Assembly: GCA_037957365.1 (NCBI GenBank)
Contig: JARHVA010002372.1
Span: forward strand, 326,501-390,500
Origin: Torreya grandis
Taxonomy: Eukaryota; Streptophyta; Pinopsida; Cupressales; Taxaceae
Direction of reading: 5' to 3'
Length of the DNA stretch: 64,000 nt
In this document: positions 23,394-35,929 of the stretch, piece after piece
Numbering within the stretch: the stretch's first letter is position 1
How the letters are laid out: each line of letters starts with the position of its first letter
Translations under genes and position numbers: made by a program
The notes under the pieces: generated by a model
Database searches by the model: none
What the model was told of the DNA's origin: nothing
The model's input: only the letters and a program-made list of their open reading frames with translations

Positions 23394-23789
23394 AATTAGG
23401 TTCTAAAATCATGAAACTACTTGTCATATGTCTAAAACCTTGAAATCTTACTCTTTGATCTTCCTACACCCTTATAATGGTCACCCAATCTTGTTTATGT
23501 TCTCATAGACCTTTAACCTATCATTTTAAGGTCTTATAATCTCTAACTAGCCTTCTTAACTCTTGTAATAGAATTGAATCTATATGGAGATATGTAGAAC
23601 TTATTTTTACTTATTTTTAGGCCTATAATCTATCTTGAAATGGCACCTTTAGGTGCATGAGATAATTAATATTTGAAAATATTTCATGAGAAACTCTAAC
23701 TAGTCTATCACATACCTCATTTTGGTCTAAAGTGGTCAACATGAAAGATAGTACTAACTCTTGCTTAGTTGGTTTAGGCATAGAATTAT
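23394..23789. other. AT-rich interval, nothing assigned
   Basis: No coding, RNA or repeat signal that I can support between the copia 3' LTR and the tandem array. Confidence 0.5.
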
Positions 23790-26700
23790 TTCTTCTAACA
23801 TGTAGAGTGATGTAAAATCAAGATTCTCTTAAGGGATGTGCCAAATAGACTCCAATCCCATGGCCTAACAAAGAGAAAAGGAGGGATAATATATCATTAA
23901 AACACCCATACAAACAGGTATGTAAAGATAGTTCATCAATTTGGATAATAAATCATAAGATATGCCTCCAAAAAATAATGTTTTAGTCCCTTAAGAGAGA
24001 TTTGGCTATGAGGGAAAATTTCTTGTTATGTCTCACGCATCCTAAACTAGAAATAATACTCTTCAGGGTGTTTATATGACTCAACCATGAAAATATAAGA
24101 GATGAAGGCTCATTTATAACCCTCATAGTTATCTTAAAATGTGTGGTATAACTTCCCTTAGTTTTTACACTTATGGATGATAATATTCTCTTAAGGGATG
24201 TATCTACTTGATTATAAATTTTATTCCTAGTGCCAGAAAGAGAGTGGAGGGAGGATAATATAGTGTTAAAATGTCAATCTAAATGCATCTACGAAGATGG
24301 TTCATCAATTTGGATAATAAGTCATACTATATGCCTCTTACTAACAAAATTTTAGCTCTATAAGAGAGTTTTGATAATGAGAGAAAACTTGTTTCCATGT
24401 CTCTCATCTTGATTTAGAAAGAATACTACTAGTGGTGTTAATAAGACATGAATGTGTAATTATAAGAGATGATGAATCATCTCTACCCCTCATGGTTCTC
24501 CTATAATTTGTGACATATATTCACTCAATTTTCATGCTCAAGGATGAAAAATGTCTCTTAAGGGTTACATTGGATAGACTAAAAATTTATGTCCCAGGTA
24601 CTAAGAGAGAGTGAAGGGAGGATAATCCAGCATTGAAACACCCATCCAAACATGTTTATAAATATGGTTCATTGATTTGGATATTGACCAAATTTTAGTC
24701 CCTTAATAGAGATTTAGAAGTGAGAGAACACTAATTACCATGTATCCCTCATATTTATATAGAAATCATGATTTGGGGGTGCTTAGAAGACTCAACCATA
24801 TATCTAAAATAGATGATGTCTAATATCTACTCCTCATGGTTCTCCTAAAATGTATGGTAGAATTTTGACTAGTTTTTAATCTCAAGGACAAGCTTCACTT
24901 AAAATATGCATCTAGTTGACTATAAATTTTAGTCTTGAGGCTTTTTGGAGAGTGGAGGGTGGAAATTTTATTATTAAAATTAATATATAGATGTATCCAT
25001 GAATATGGTTCATCTCTTGGGCTAACAAGTCACAAGATACACCTCCCACTAACCAACTTTTACTCCCTTAGAATAAATTTGACTACAAGATAAACATTGT
25101 TATCATGTATCATTCATCTTGAGCTAGCAAGAATCCTCATGGGGGTGATTATAGGATGCTACCATGTAACTATAGGATCTTACATCTCATCTCTACCTCT
25201 CATGTAACTTTGGCTAGTTTCCACTCTCAAGGATGAGAAGCTTCTCTTAAAGGATGTATTTGATTGACTATAACTTTTGGTATTATGGTTTAATAGAGAG
25301 TGGAGGGTGGATATTATTTCCTTAAAACACATATATAGATGCATATACAAATATGGTTCATTGATTGGGATAAAAAATCATAAGATATACCTCCCATAAA
25401 TTAACTTTTAGTCTCATAAAAGACATTTAGCTAGGAGAGAAAACTAATTATCATGTCTCGCTCATACTAAGATGGAAATAATCCTATAAGGGTGATTATA
25501 AGACTCTATCATGAAATTTTAGGAGTTTATGTCTCATGTATAACTCTCATGGTTCTCATGTAATGCATAGTATAAGTTTGGCTAGTTTACACTCTTAGTG
25601 ATGAGAAGATTCTCTTAAAGGATGCATCTAACCAACTAAATTTTTTGGTCTTGGAGCCTTAAAAATAGTATAATTTTCCCATTATAGTGTTATAACTCCC
25701 ATACCATAATGTATATGAAGATGGTTCATCAATTTGGCTAACGATTCAAAATATATGCCTTCCATAAACCAATATTTAATCTCTTAAGATACATTTGACT
25801 AAGAGAGAAAACTCATTGTCATGTCTTTCTCATCTCAAGATGGAAATAATACTATGGGGAGTGATTATATGAATTAAACATTAAATTATAAGAGATAAAA
25901 TCTCATCTCTAACCCTCATGGTTCTCTTATAATGTGCAATGTAAGTTCAACTAGTTTTCACTCTCAAGGATAAGAAGCTTCTGTTATAAGATGCATTTAG
26001 CCAACTACAAGTTTTAGTCCTAGGGAATAAAAAGTAGTAGAGGGTGGCAATTATATAATTAAATTACCCATTTGGATGCATCTACAAATATTATTCATTG
26101 ATTAGGCTAATGACTCAAAATATATACCTCCCACATACCAACTTTTAGTCTCTTAAGATACATTTAACTATGAGATAAATCTCATCACCATGTCTTGGTC
26201 ATCTCTAGATGGAGAGAATAATATGAGGGGTGATTATTAGACTCAATTGTGTAACTATAGGAGCTAATGATTCAAATATACCCCTCACATTTATCCTATA
26301 ATGTATGGTGGAACTTTAGTTAAATTACACACTTAGGTACAAGAAGCTTCTCCTAAGGGATGCATTTGGATAATTGCAACTTTCAATCTTAAGGCCTCAT
26401 AGATATAAGAGGGTCCTAAATATAACATTTAGACACCCATTCATATTCATCTATGAATATATTTTTTTGATTGGGATAATGAGTTAGAAGATATGCCTCC
26501 TACATACTAGCTTTTAGTCTCTTAAAATACATTTCACTTCAAGAGAAAACTTGTTGTTGTGTTTCACTCATATCAAGCTAGTGAGAATCCTATGGTGGGT
26601 TCTTATAGGATAAACTATAACTATAGGATTTAACATATCATCTCTAAACCTATTATTTATACTAAAACATGTAATAAAAGTTCAAAAAAAATTCACTCTT

Positions 26701-27404
26701 AGGGACAATAAGCTTCTCTTAAGGCATGCATCTAACCAATTACAAATTTTAGTCTTAGGGCCTAATATGGTTTATTTATTGGTCTAACGAGTCATAAGAT
26801 ATGCCTCCCATTGACCAAATTTTAGTCTCTTAAGAGACATTTCTCTATGGGAAAAAACTCATCTCCATATCTCACTTGTATTAATCTAGTGAGAATCATC
26901 TAAGGGGTGATTATAAGACTCAATCAAGTAACTGTATGAGATGATGATTAGTCTCTACCCCTCATGGTTCTTCTGCAATATGTGACAAAAATTCTCTTCA
27001 GGGATGTGTCTAGACAACTACAAATTTTAGTCTTGGAGCATAATAAAGAGTGGAGAGTGGCAATTTTAGCCTTAAAATGCCCATCTAGATGTGTCTATAA
27101 AGATGGTTCATTTATTGGGGTAACTAGTTAAAAGATATGCCTCCCATAGACCAACTTATAGTCTCATAGAGATGTTTGACTACAAGATAAAAATCATAAC
27201 TAAGTCTCACTCAAATCAAGCTACATAGAATCCTTTGGGTGGTTATTATAGGACTTGACCATGAAACTATAAGAGTTGATGGCTCATATCTAACCTTGAT
27301 GGTTCTCCTACAATAAGTGTTTAAAATTCTACCAGTTTTTGCTCTCAAGGATAAGAAGATTATATTAAGGGATGTATTTGGATTATTACAAATTTTTTTT
27401 CTAA
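23790..27404 (+). repeat. Diverged tandem array, about 366-bp unit, about ten units
   Basis: A landmark 'CTCTTAAGGGATGYAT' recurs at about 23,831, 24,193, 24,560, 24,901, 25,249, 25,617, 25,986, 26,355, 26,721, 26,999 and 27,366; typical spacing is 362-369 bp with shorter units (341, 348, 279) from deletions. Other landmarks keep the same phase: 'GGTTCATYRATTKGG', 'AAGATATGCCTCCCA', 'TTTTAGTCYCTTAAGA', 'CTCATGGTTCTCCTA' and 'CTCTCAAGGATGAGAAG'. No unit has a sustained open frame. The array stops exactly where the G2 LTR begins at 27,405, suggesting G2 inserted into it. It could be a satellite or an internal tandem region of an unknown element. Confidence 0.9.
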
Positions 27405-28804
27405 TGTTTTTCTTAATTTTTTCTCATTTTTGAATTAAGGAAAAAGATAAGAAACTAGTAATAAGGGTGTGGTAGAAGAACCTAGTTGTTATGTACATGT
27501 GATCTAGATGAGTGTGGAGAGATGATTTTTGTCTTGGAAGGATTACCTGTAGATAATAAAACACTAAAAAAGGGGTTTTTAGAAATATAATAAGGTGGAT
27601 TGCCTAGCATGAGCTAGATCCAAGAAGCGTGAGCTTGATAGGATGCTAAAAATCCACTCTTTGATAACAGTTAAGTTGAAAGAGATAAAATTAAAATACT
27701 TGAATCAAATAAAAGAAAGTATAAAAATGAAATACAAGAAGAAATAGATGCTTGATAATGAAAATAAAATAAATATAGAAATAACATGTCAATACTAGTG
27801 CTAAAATAGATTAGGTTAGGTTCAAAAAATTAGGTAAGGGTCTATGAATAGGTTGGCATATATAAATTTGGATTTGGTTGGGGTAAGGGATTAGAAATAT
27901 CTTGTTATTTCTTACTATAGTAACTATCATTAGTGAGGGTGACCATTGATGATTAAGCTGACCGTCAATGGTTGGGTAACCATCGATAGTTGGAAGTGAC
28001 CATCAGTGGTTGCCTATGGATTTTGAAGGTACTCATAAAAGAGTTTTAGAATGGTTTAATGATTAGGAAAGGGTTGGTTAAGGGTCTGGTTAGGGATAGG
28101 GAAGTTATAAGATAGGTGTAAGAGGTTTGATTCAAGCTTGGAAGTCAAAAACTAAGTAAACAAAGCTAAAATACAAAATGTACCTATTACTTACTAAATG
28201 GTTGATGGCTAGAACAATTTTGGTAGAGTAATGGTAATTTTCTTCAAGATCAATTTTGGTAGAGGATCAATTCTCTATTGTAGTTATTGAATTACTAGAT
28301 GGAAGACTGGATAGAAATCGTGAATACTTGTGTGCTAGAATTCTTGTGATTGATGGATCCTTCCTCACCTCCCACTCCCCTCCTTTTATAGGCAAAGAGA
28401 TATAGAAGATCGAAAGTTACCTATGAGGTTAGACTATTGATTTCAATGCTTCATATTTTGTTAGCAACAAGCAAGGTATAAATATTAAATTATGTCATGT
28501 TAGCTTATACATAGCTGGTGTTGTGTTATATTGAGGAAGACCTAACTGTCAATGGTTAGCTTAACCATCAGTGGTCATGTTAACCATTGATGGTCAAGTG
28601 TCCAAAGTTTAAGGGGTCAAGGTGGGTTAAAAAGGGTTGGGTGAAGGGTTAATTAGTAAGTTAGTGAGTTAGTTAGCTTAGTATCTAACCAGACCTAAGG
28701 TCTAATGGGTTAGTTAGTGGGTTCATAGGGGTTACGTGGTCTTTAGGGGGTCCTAAAGCATTTTAACATCTAGAACCATCATGTGCAGTTTTATAATGTC
28801 TACA
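27405..28804 (-). repeat. G2 3' LTR
   Basis: Matches the G1 LTRs in several blocks ('AGATAAGAAACTA', 'GTGTGGTAGAA', 'CATGAGCTAGATCC', 'AGAAGCG'). On the minus strand it starts TGTAGACATT and ends AAGAAAAACA. It is adjoined on the internal side by a polypurine tract. It contains two of the three palindromic ACCATCGATGGT clusters (27,939-28,011 and 28,543-28,600). Confidence 0.8.
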
Positions 28805-28820
28805 TTTGGCCCCTTTTTAT
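28805..28820 (-). other. G2 polypurine tract
   Basis: On the minus strand ATAAAAAGGGGCCAAA directly abuts the TGTAGACA start of the 3' LTR. The G3 tract (63,171-63,183) has nearly the same sequence. Confidence 0.85.
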
Positions 28821-31463
28821 GTGTCTTTGAATTTACAAGCTAAAAAACAAAAATGGATTGATGGTCAAAGGTCTACTTGACCTAAGTATGGGAGGAGATG
28901 TTTCCCCTCAAACTAGGAGCCAATGAGGTGAAACTAAAATCAAGTTAGGGTTTCACAAGTGGTTTATGATGAGTCATGAGATTGGTGAAAAGGATGGTTG
29001 GGCATTTAAATCATAAACATGTGCACAAAATATGACTAAGTGTGATAGCCAAGATCATACAAAGACTAAGGTTACCATAGTTGTTAAAAATAAGGTTAAT
29101 TCTAGAAGGAATGGTGATGGGGTAGCTGGTCCATAACATTAGGTATAGTTGATCGGGTCATCCCTATCTAGTCTCCTAGACAGGGTTAATGTTTTCATAG
29201 GTATCTAAGGTATGAAGTGTTCCTTTGAAAAACATAAATGGTCTGGTTGTGCACTAGATGGTAAAAATTCAAATGTTCTATATGGCAAGGTTGGTTAGTG
29301 TAGTTAAAAAGGAACAAGGCAAAGTCATCATAAAAATATGTGATAGTTTAGGCCAAAATGACCAACATCAAGGTGGACATGACTAGGTGGTTGGTTTGTT
29401 AGAGAGGGTATTTTTTGAAGGTTGTTTTTGTTTTGGTGGAGAAGATAATCTCCAAAAATGAGGCACTATGGTGTTGGTGCCTAAATAAATCAAATTTTTG
29501 AAAGGTGGGTTTCCTAACCATCAATGGTCAAGGTTCCCAAATTCAACCATCGATGGTCACCCTGACCATCGATAGTCATGGGGAGACCCTAAAACTAGAC
29601 ACCCTAAAACCTCACTAGGCTTGGTGAGCTAGGAGAGGGACACCTTGAGATAGAGGGGAGGAGTAGTAGTAGCACTAATAAGACCACCAAGTACCATCCT
29701 TATGGTATAGTATGTGGCCATAGTGGAGGAGTTGAGGTATTATGAGGCCATAGTTCTGACATAGTGTCTTGATCAGCCCTGATGGGGTGAGTATAGATCT
29801 AGCTTAGCAGGTGGGGTAGTTTTGGTGACTCCAGGTCAGTGGGTTACTTTAGTGGGTGGACATGTAGGCATCCCAAGAGGACTAGCACTAGATGGGAGTG
29901 GTAGTATAGGTGGGTCTAGTGGTAGTGGTGCCCCAGGGGTATGATATGATATGATAAGATGTATAGATATAGATGTATATAATTTTGAGAGAGAGAGAGA
30001 GATACATTATTACATGTATTATTTATTTTGATGACATGATGTATATGATGTTTGATGCTCATTTATATATAGATGTGATGTATGTTTCATGGTTCATGGT
30101 TTTAATATATGCTCGTGGTTTATGAGATGTGGACTCAGTAGCTTAGGCATGTGATGATTATGTTTGATGTCTATGATAGATGATTATACATGTTTTATGA
30201 TTATATGATGCTTTGGTATATACATTATTATGATGTTTATGATTATGGATGGTTTGGTGTTTATGGTTATGATGTTTATGGTTATGATGTTTATGATTTA
30301 TGAGCTGGATTATGTGATGTGTTAAATATGGATATGATGTTAATGAAAGCACATAAATTAAGTTAGATAACAAACTAAATGTGGGAAAAGAGGTAAGAAT
30401 CAATGATGAGAGGATAAGAAAAAACATGATGATTTTTCATTGGTAAGGATTAAAAAACTAAAGTTATATTGGCTTAGGGAACATAATCCTTTATAATTCC
30501 TTGCATTATCATGATTTGTTGGATAAAGAGGTGTCTTATCACATTGTTTCAAGTAATCTCATAATCCCTTGATTTGTAAATGGTATAAAGGGGAGATTGG
30601 TGGTAGGTAAAGGGTAAATGGGTGATAGGTAAGGTAACCTTATGTGGGTTAGTTTTCCCATTCTATAAGTGACCTAAGAACCATATTAGAAAATTCCATG
30701 TCTTCATGCAAGGTGTAGACTGATTTATGTGAGAAGTATAGTAATGTTAGATAAGAAAAAATTGATTACATGTTTCTTGGGATAGCTTGTTTTGATTTTG
30801 ATGTTAGGTATTTTGTTATTTTTGTTATGATAAATTATGAAATTGATTGATGTAGCAAGCTTCAAATGATTTATTTTAACAAATTTGACTTATCCATCCT
30901 TTGAGGGAGTGGTCTATGTTTTGTTTGGTTTATTTGGTAGTTATCCTTTAAGGGAGCAGTCTATCTTTTAAACAATCTAGTTTTTGGGCAACTATCATTC
31001 AAGGGAGTAGTTTTTAATGCTAGAGACATGTGACCCAAGTGATATTTTTGTATCCCAAATTATTTTTATACTAGGTTTAGGCATGGATAAGTCTATATAA
31101 TCTTAGAGTTTTACCTTTATGAGGGCAAAACTTTAGCATAAAAGGTTAATAATAGATGAAAGGGGTGGTTTTGAGAGATAATGACCATAGGATTTTGTCT
31201 AATTAGAGATGAAAAGTATCCATGCGAATCATGTTATGGGTAGAGTCATGGTACCCATATTTATGATTAGGCTATAACTATGATGGTTAATCACATGGTT
31301 TCATGTTGTAATTGGTTATCCTCAAAGGGATAGGGATAGGTAAGTGAAGGTGAAAATATCATAAATCATGGGATAAGCATAGGTTAGACAAGAAGGTGAT
31401 TTTGATCCTTGTTTAACAAAAAAAAGGATATAGATTCAAAGTATTAAGAGGTTCAATTTTTGG
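28821..31463 (-). other. G2 3' spacer
   Basis: Non-coding, homologous in patches to the G1 spacer (for example 28,860-29,045 with 37,440-37,650; 30,340-30,640 with 38,229-38,490 and 42,757-43,060) and more loosely to the G3 spacer. It contains three 'CCTTTRAGGGAG' repeats (30,893-31,010), a third palindrome cluster (29,516-29,580) and a 'TTATGGTTATGATG' simple repeat near 30,230-30,300. The open frame across that simple repeat is a composition artefact. Confidence 0.75.
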
Positions 31464-32560
31464 TTTGCCTTCGAAAGAGGATAAATGGTAAGCTCTTGAT
31501 CCATACTTATGAGTTATGATGTAGAGTCTAAGCCCATTGAAAGTGAACTTGCCTCATTTGATTTTCTCCATATTGGTCACATGTTGATTTTCCTTTAGGA
31601 TGAGGTCTTTGATATTAAGTTCTCATTCTTTTAGGTACTTGTTATAGGCATGCTTGATTCTATCTTGATAAACATGAAGATGGTTAAGTCAGGATAGGTG
31701 ATGCTCATCAATTATCTCAAGTCATGTTAGATGTTCTTGATGACAATTTCTCTATAAAATGATGTATTACAAGGATGTGTGAAGAGAGGGACTCTAGAAT
31801 TAAAGTTGAAAAACTATCTCTACTCTAAAAACTAGAGAGAAAGGGGTAGTACCCATAGAGGTCTAAATGCTAGTATAATAGGCCCATAAAGTGAAAAGGA
31901 TGTGTAAGTGCCAATCCTGACCTAAAGAAATAACTACTTTGGTTAACATATTATTAAGGATTTTGTTTGAGGCTTCACCTTATCTATTTTTTTATGGATG
32001 ATAAGGTGAGGAAAAGATTAACTTGATGCAAAATGCATCACAAAGACCTTGGAATTGCTTGTTTTTAAAATATTTTCCATTATCAATGATGATCTTATAG
32101 GGAACACCAAAATGATATATGATATGATGACTGATGAAGTTGACTCTCTTTTCAACATTTATCAAGATAAGAGGAATAGCCTCCACCCATTTGGTGAAAT
32201 AATCGATGGTAGTGATAATGGATTGATGTTATTATGAGGATTGATTTCCTTAATGAGATTGAGTCCCCATTGTGAGAAGGGCCAAATGTCCTTGGATACT
32301 TAAAGGCTATGGGTAGGTACATGATGTAAATTGGTGTGTTTTTAACATTTAACAAACTTGTTTACATAATCACAATAGTCTTGGTTGAGGGTGGGCCAAT
32401 AATAGTTGATTCAAAGGATACATTTAGCAATAGCTAAAACACTAAAGTGTCCTCCACATATTCTATCACGTATTTCCTTGGTAGCATGGGAAGCTTCATA
32501 ACTATGTAAACAATGGAGAAGGAGGCCATTGAAACCACATTTGTAAAATATTCCCCGTAG
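31464..32560 (-). pseudogene. G2 integrase relic
   Basis: From N to C (right to left): a zinc-binding H2C2 region read with frame changes between 32,540 and 32,330 ('YYWP'-like block and 'VKCQKH'), then the catalytic core with first Asp in 'TIDYFTKWVEAIP' (about 32,204), second Asp in 'IIIDNGKYFKNKQF' (about 32,090) and a Glu in 'GEASNKIL' (about 31,970). The open stretch 31,992-32,186 also holds 'HHIIYHFGVPY' and 'FSSPYHP', standard gypsy integrase text. The C-terminal part (31,680-31,464) has 'DLILKENQHVTNMEKIK' and 'YGSRAYHLSSFEGK', the usual beta-barrel end. Stops are scattered throughout. Integrase would insert the cDNA into the genome. Confidence 0.85.
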
Positions 32561-32879
32561 TATGGTGTAATGAGTGGTACTCTAAACAAAATCTCTTCAA
32601 TCATTCCTAGAGAGGTAGTTAAAGGTTTTCTCATACCATATGTCTGATGGAGATGCCTCCACACTACAAATGGTAGGAAGGGCGGAACGTTTATAAGAGG
32701 GTATGATAAAGTAGTTGATGGTGATAAAGATTTTAGAATTAGTAGGTGTAGATGGGATTTGGGAATCAAAGGAACTCATTGTATCTATGAACTTATTGGT
32801 GGATTATGGAATATATTAGATAAAGTAATGATGCTAAGATTACATCTACTAGTTGTTTATAATTTTTGAATACATCATT
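32561..32879 (-). other. G2 linker between RNase H and integrase
   Basis: Minus-strand frames here are short and in conflict. It probably holds the decayed connection between RNase H and the integrase zinc region. No further motif is secure. Confidence 0.4.
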
Positions 32880-33130
32880 CTTACATTTCTAGTATCCATT
32901 GACCTAGTTGACCACAAGTTAAGAGTTTCCAAAGACACTCATCATCTTAACTCCCAAGGCTAGAGAGGTTTGAAGACCTATTAATAAGGTTTCATACTCA
33001 GCCACGTTGTTGGTACACTCAAAATAAATTATTAAGGAAAGGGGAAGAGGTTTTCCATCAAGGGGAATGATAATAATTTCTACACTCCCACTGCTTTAGC
33101 ATTTTGAGCCATCGAAGAACATGGTCATTT
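32880..33130 (-). pseudogene. G2 RNase H relic (Tat/archaeal-type)
   Basis: The minus-strand reading from about 33,126 gives 'MTMFFDGSK' (first catalytic Asp), then 'YFECTNNVAEYETLLIGL' (catalytic Glu) and 'VFGNS-LVVN-VNGY', where the third acidic residue of the usual G-D-S-Q-L-V-V-N-Q-V has become Asn. The 'NN-AEYEAL...GDSQLVVNQVNGEY' series is the pattern of the RNase H that sits between RT and integrase in Tat-lineage elements. Three stops interrupt it. Confidence 0.8.
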
Positions 33131-33479
33131 GGTAGGTGGGGTCCTCTCGAGAAAGAGTCATGATGGACTCATCTGAAAATGCAAGAGGAAGTAGTTGGTT
33201 TTATAGGAAAGGAGATTAGACCAATTGATTGGAAATAAATTTCCCTTTAATTGACTTCTAATAGAGGAACTAAAAGTCAAACTCAACTAAAAGCATGAGC
33301 CACTTAGCCATACACTAGTTTTGGTATGGTTTAGAGTACATGTACTTGAGTGGGTTGGTGTTAGTGATGATGAAAGTTTTATTATTGAGAAGGTAATGAT
33401 GAAGTTTTGAATCCAAAAAGACTAAGGCAAGGAAAATTTTCTTGGAAATGGGTGTACCTCATCTCATACTCTATAAGTG

Positions 33480-34410
33480 TTTGACTTATATAGTAGAGAG
33501 CTTGATCTTTGTTTTGTTCATCATGGTGAGTGAGCATTACCTCTAAGGAATGGTCAGTGGTGGATAAATAAAGGTAGAAGGGTTGGTATTATTTATGAAG
33601 AATAATAATAGGTTAAAATAAATTAATCTTTGAGTGAATAAAATGTTTGTTGGCAGTCCTTACTCCACTTAAAATATGTATCTTTCTTGAGAAGATGGTG
33701 AAAGGGTTGAAATATATCTAATAACTAAGAGATGAAGAGATGGATAGATTGGAGCTTCCCCTATAGGACACAAAGTTGCTTAAGGTGGGTTGGAGGTGGT
33801 GTCTCCAAAATTTATCTAATTTTGGTAGGGTCTACCTTTATTCCTCGAAGAGAGATGATAAATCCAAGAAGCTTTCTTGATAAGACCCCAAAAACACATT
33901 TCTTGGGGTTGATTCAGATATTGAAATGGATTAAGCATTTGAAGATGATTTTGAGAACATCTTGATGATCCTCAAAATATTTATATTTCCCAAGGAGATC
34001 ATCTATATAGTCCTCTATTATTTTGTGGATGAGATCATAGAAGATGTAGGTCATCACACGTTGGGAAGTTGCTTCAACATTCTTCAAACCAAATGTCTTG
34101 ACCCTATAGTAAAAAGTTCCCTGAGGGGTGATGAAGGAAGTTTTATGTTAATATTTTAGGGAAATTAATATTTTATTATATCTCGAGAAACCATCCATGA
34201 GAGATAACATCTCATGGCTAGCTATAAGATCAACAAGTTAGTTGATGCTAGGCAAAAAAAGTCATCCTTTGGACAAGCAAAATTAAGGTCATGAAAGTCA
34301 ATATAAAGGTGAAGTCCCCCTATAGGCTTGGTAATGGGAATGATATTAGAAACCCATTAGGGGTAGTCAATGGGTTGGATATTACACTGTGAAGAGTTTC
34401 CTTTGATGGT
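33480..34410 (-). pseudogene. G2 reverse transcriptase relic
   Basis: Reading leftward from about 34,370: 'IIPITKPIGGLHLYIDFHDLN', 'ACPKDDFF' (canonical A-C-P-K-D-x-Y/F), 'LMDGFSRYNKI', 'SFITPQGTFYYRV', 'GLKNVEATSQR', then the catalytic 'EDYIDDLL' with YIDD at 34,009-33,998, followed by 'HFNIWINPKKCVFGV' and 'LGFIISLRGIKVDPTKI', and later 'LQSIHLFIS'. Domain order and spacing are those of a complete gypsy RT. Frame shifts occur near 34,160-34,200 and stops after 'KI'. Upstream of 34,410 the homology fades. Confidence 0.9.
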
Positions 34411-34500
34411 GGATATGGTAAGGAGAAAGAAATTACCCATGCAAAATAAAAATGGGTTGAGGCTCACTATAAAAACCCTAAGAGGGAACATCTTGTAAAA

Positions 34501-35459
34501 TGATTGAGCATTTTTAGAATCATTAATTTATTTTAAAATAGGTGTTTTTCAAATTGATAATGATATGAATTAGTGAAAAGAAATGTAAATATGTTCCAAT
34601 AAATGGTGGGATAAAATTCACATTGGGATCACAATAATGTATATTGGGAAAGTAAAGTAATTAATATAAATATCCCTTGATATATGAAATCTAAAATACC
34701 ATAAGATGACCAAATAAATATAATAATATATGATATAACATGAGGTATATGCTGTAATAAAGTGTTAATTTTATGGGTATCAGGGACATAATAAGGAAGT
34801 TGCATGCAAGGAACCGATAATCAAATGAAGCTGATATCCTTGATGATATAATCTAAAATAAAAAGATATTAAAAACAATCATATATAATTCTTGTAGATG
34901 AAAAAATTATATTTAAAATTAACCTAAACAAGGATAAATTAAATCTAACTATAGTTGTAACTATAGGCATAGATAACCTACAATAATATAATCTAGGTGA
35001 GGAGAGACGTAACAAAAAAACATATATTTTTAATTAAATTGTTTGAATAAAGAATCAAAATTTTGAAAAGAGTTAAATTTACTAAAATAGCATTATCCAT
35101 AGGTTCACTAAAATATTAAACGGCCATTAAACACTTTAAAAAATAAGTGAATGTATTAAGTTCATATTTAACATAACCACTATTCAAGCTTACTTTGTCA
35201 TCAATTCCATTAATCTCAAGACATATAATGTACATTGACTCAATGCATCAAATGTTTTATGATTTAAAATATATCTTATCCTATTAGATCTTTATATATC
35301 CAATGGAGAGAGTGGTTTCAAAGAGGTATGATGATGAAATGTATAAGGTTCCTTGTGCACCTTTAGATTAGAAGTTATCAATGGGCATTCCAAACCAATT
35401 ATTTTCAAGCCAAGGATTTATCAAATGTTAAAATAAAATCTATATCAAATTTGGTGGAA
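34501..35459. other. AT-rich interval between G2 and G1
   Basis: No gene supported. A stretch around 35,290-35,430 is similar to 50,895-51,035 on the far side of G1; with G1 removed the two would lie about 370 bp apart, so this is probably an old tandem duplication split by the G1 insertion. Confidence 0.5.
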
Positions 35460-35464
35460 GTGAG
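35460..35464. repeat. Putative G1 target-site duplication, left half
   Basis: GTGAG immediately outside the left LTR; ATGAG is immediately outside the right LTR (50,693-50,697). Four of five bases agree, and the one difference is a transition. Confidence 0.65.
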
Positions 35465-35929
35465 TGTTTCTCTTTTTTTTTGCTTTTTTCTTAGTTTGGA
35501 AAGAAAAGAAACTATTTACAGGTGTGGTAGGAATACCTAGTGAAAGTGCAGATGTTGAATCCAGATGGTTGTGAAGAACTCCTCTTTGGCTTGGGATAAT
35601 GACCTGTAAATAAGAAATCACTTAAAGACAATTTTTTTTGCTAGACAAGTAATCGGATGGATTGTCTAACATGAGCTAGATCCTAGAAGCGAGAGATTCC
35701 TAGGAGGCTGTCAATCCACCTTATTTAAACAATAAATTTTATATATGATAAAAAAGGTAATTGCATTAAATAACAAAAAATTAATGAAATTAAGTACAAG
35801 AATGTTTTGATAAAAAGATGATTTAAATAAAGCAATAGTTTTTCAATGTTAATGCTAAAGTTGGTTTTGTCAAAGTTATGGTTTTGGTTTGGTAATGAGA
35901 CAAGGGCTAAGAAAAGAAGGTTTGGTTGG

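Larger units (their letters stand above)
27405..34500 (-). mobile_element. G2: 5'-truncated Tat-like Ty3/gypsy element with pol relic
   Basis: Minus-strand element. Reading leftward: RT (34,410-33,480), RNase H (33,130-32,880), integrase (32,560-31,464), a 2.6-kb non-coding spacer, a polypurine tract and the 3' LTR (28,804-27,405). The gypsy order RT-RH-IN, the RNase H motif 'NNVAEYE', the long 3' spacer and LTR ends TGTAGACA...AAACA place it with G1 and G3 (27-64 kb). Gag, protease and the 5' LTR are not found to the right; homology fades near 34,500. It shows what the coding-competent relative of the gag-only members G1 and G3 would have carried. Confidence 0.8.

Noticed and set aside
23790..27404. 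CRISPR-like array
   Set aside because: Units are about 366 bp, diverged throughout, without short identical repeats and unique spacers; the context is a plant nuclear genome.
30158..30427. Frame encoding a HNHKHH repeat
   Set aside because: Translation of a TTATGGTTATGATG simple repeat in the G2 spacer; no gene context.
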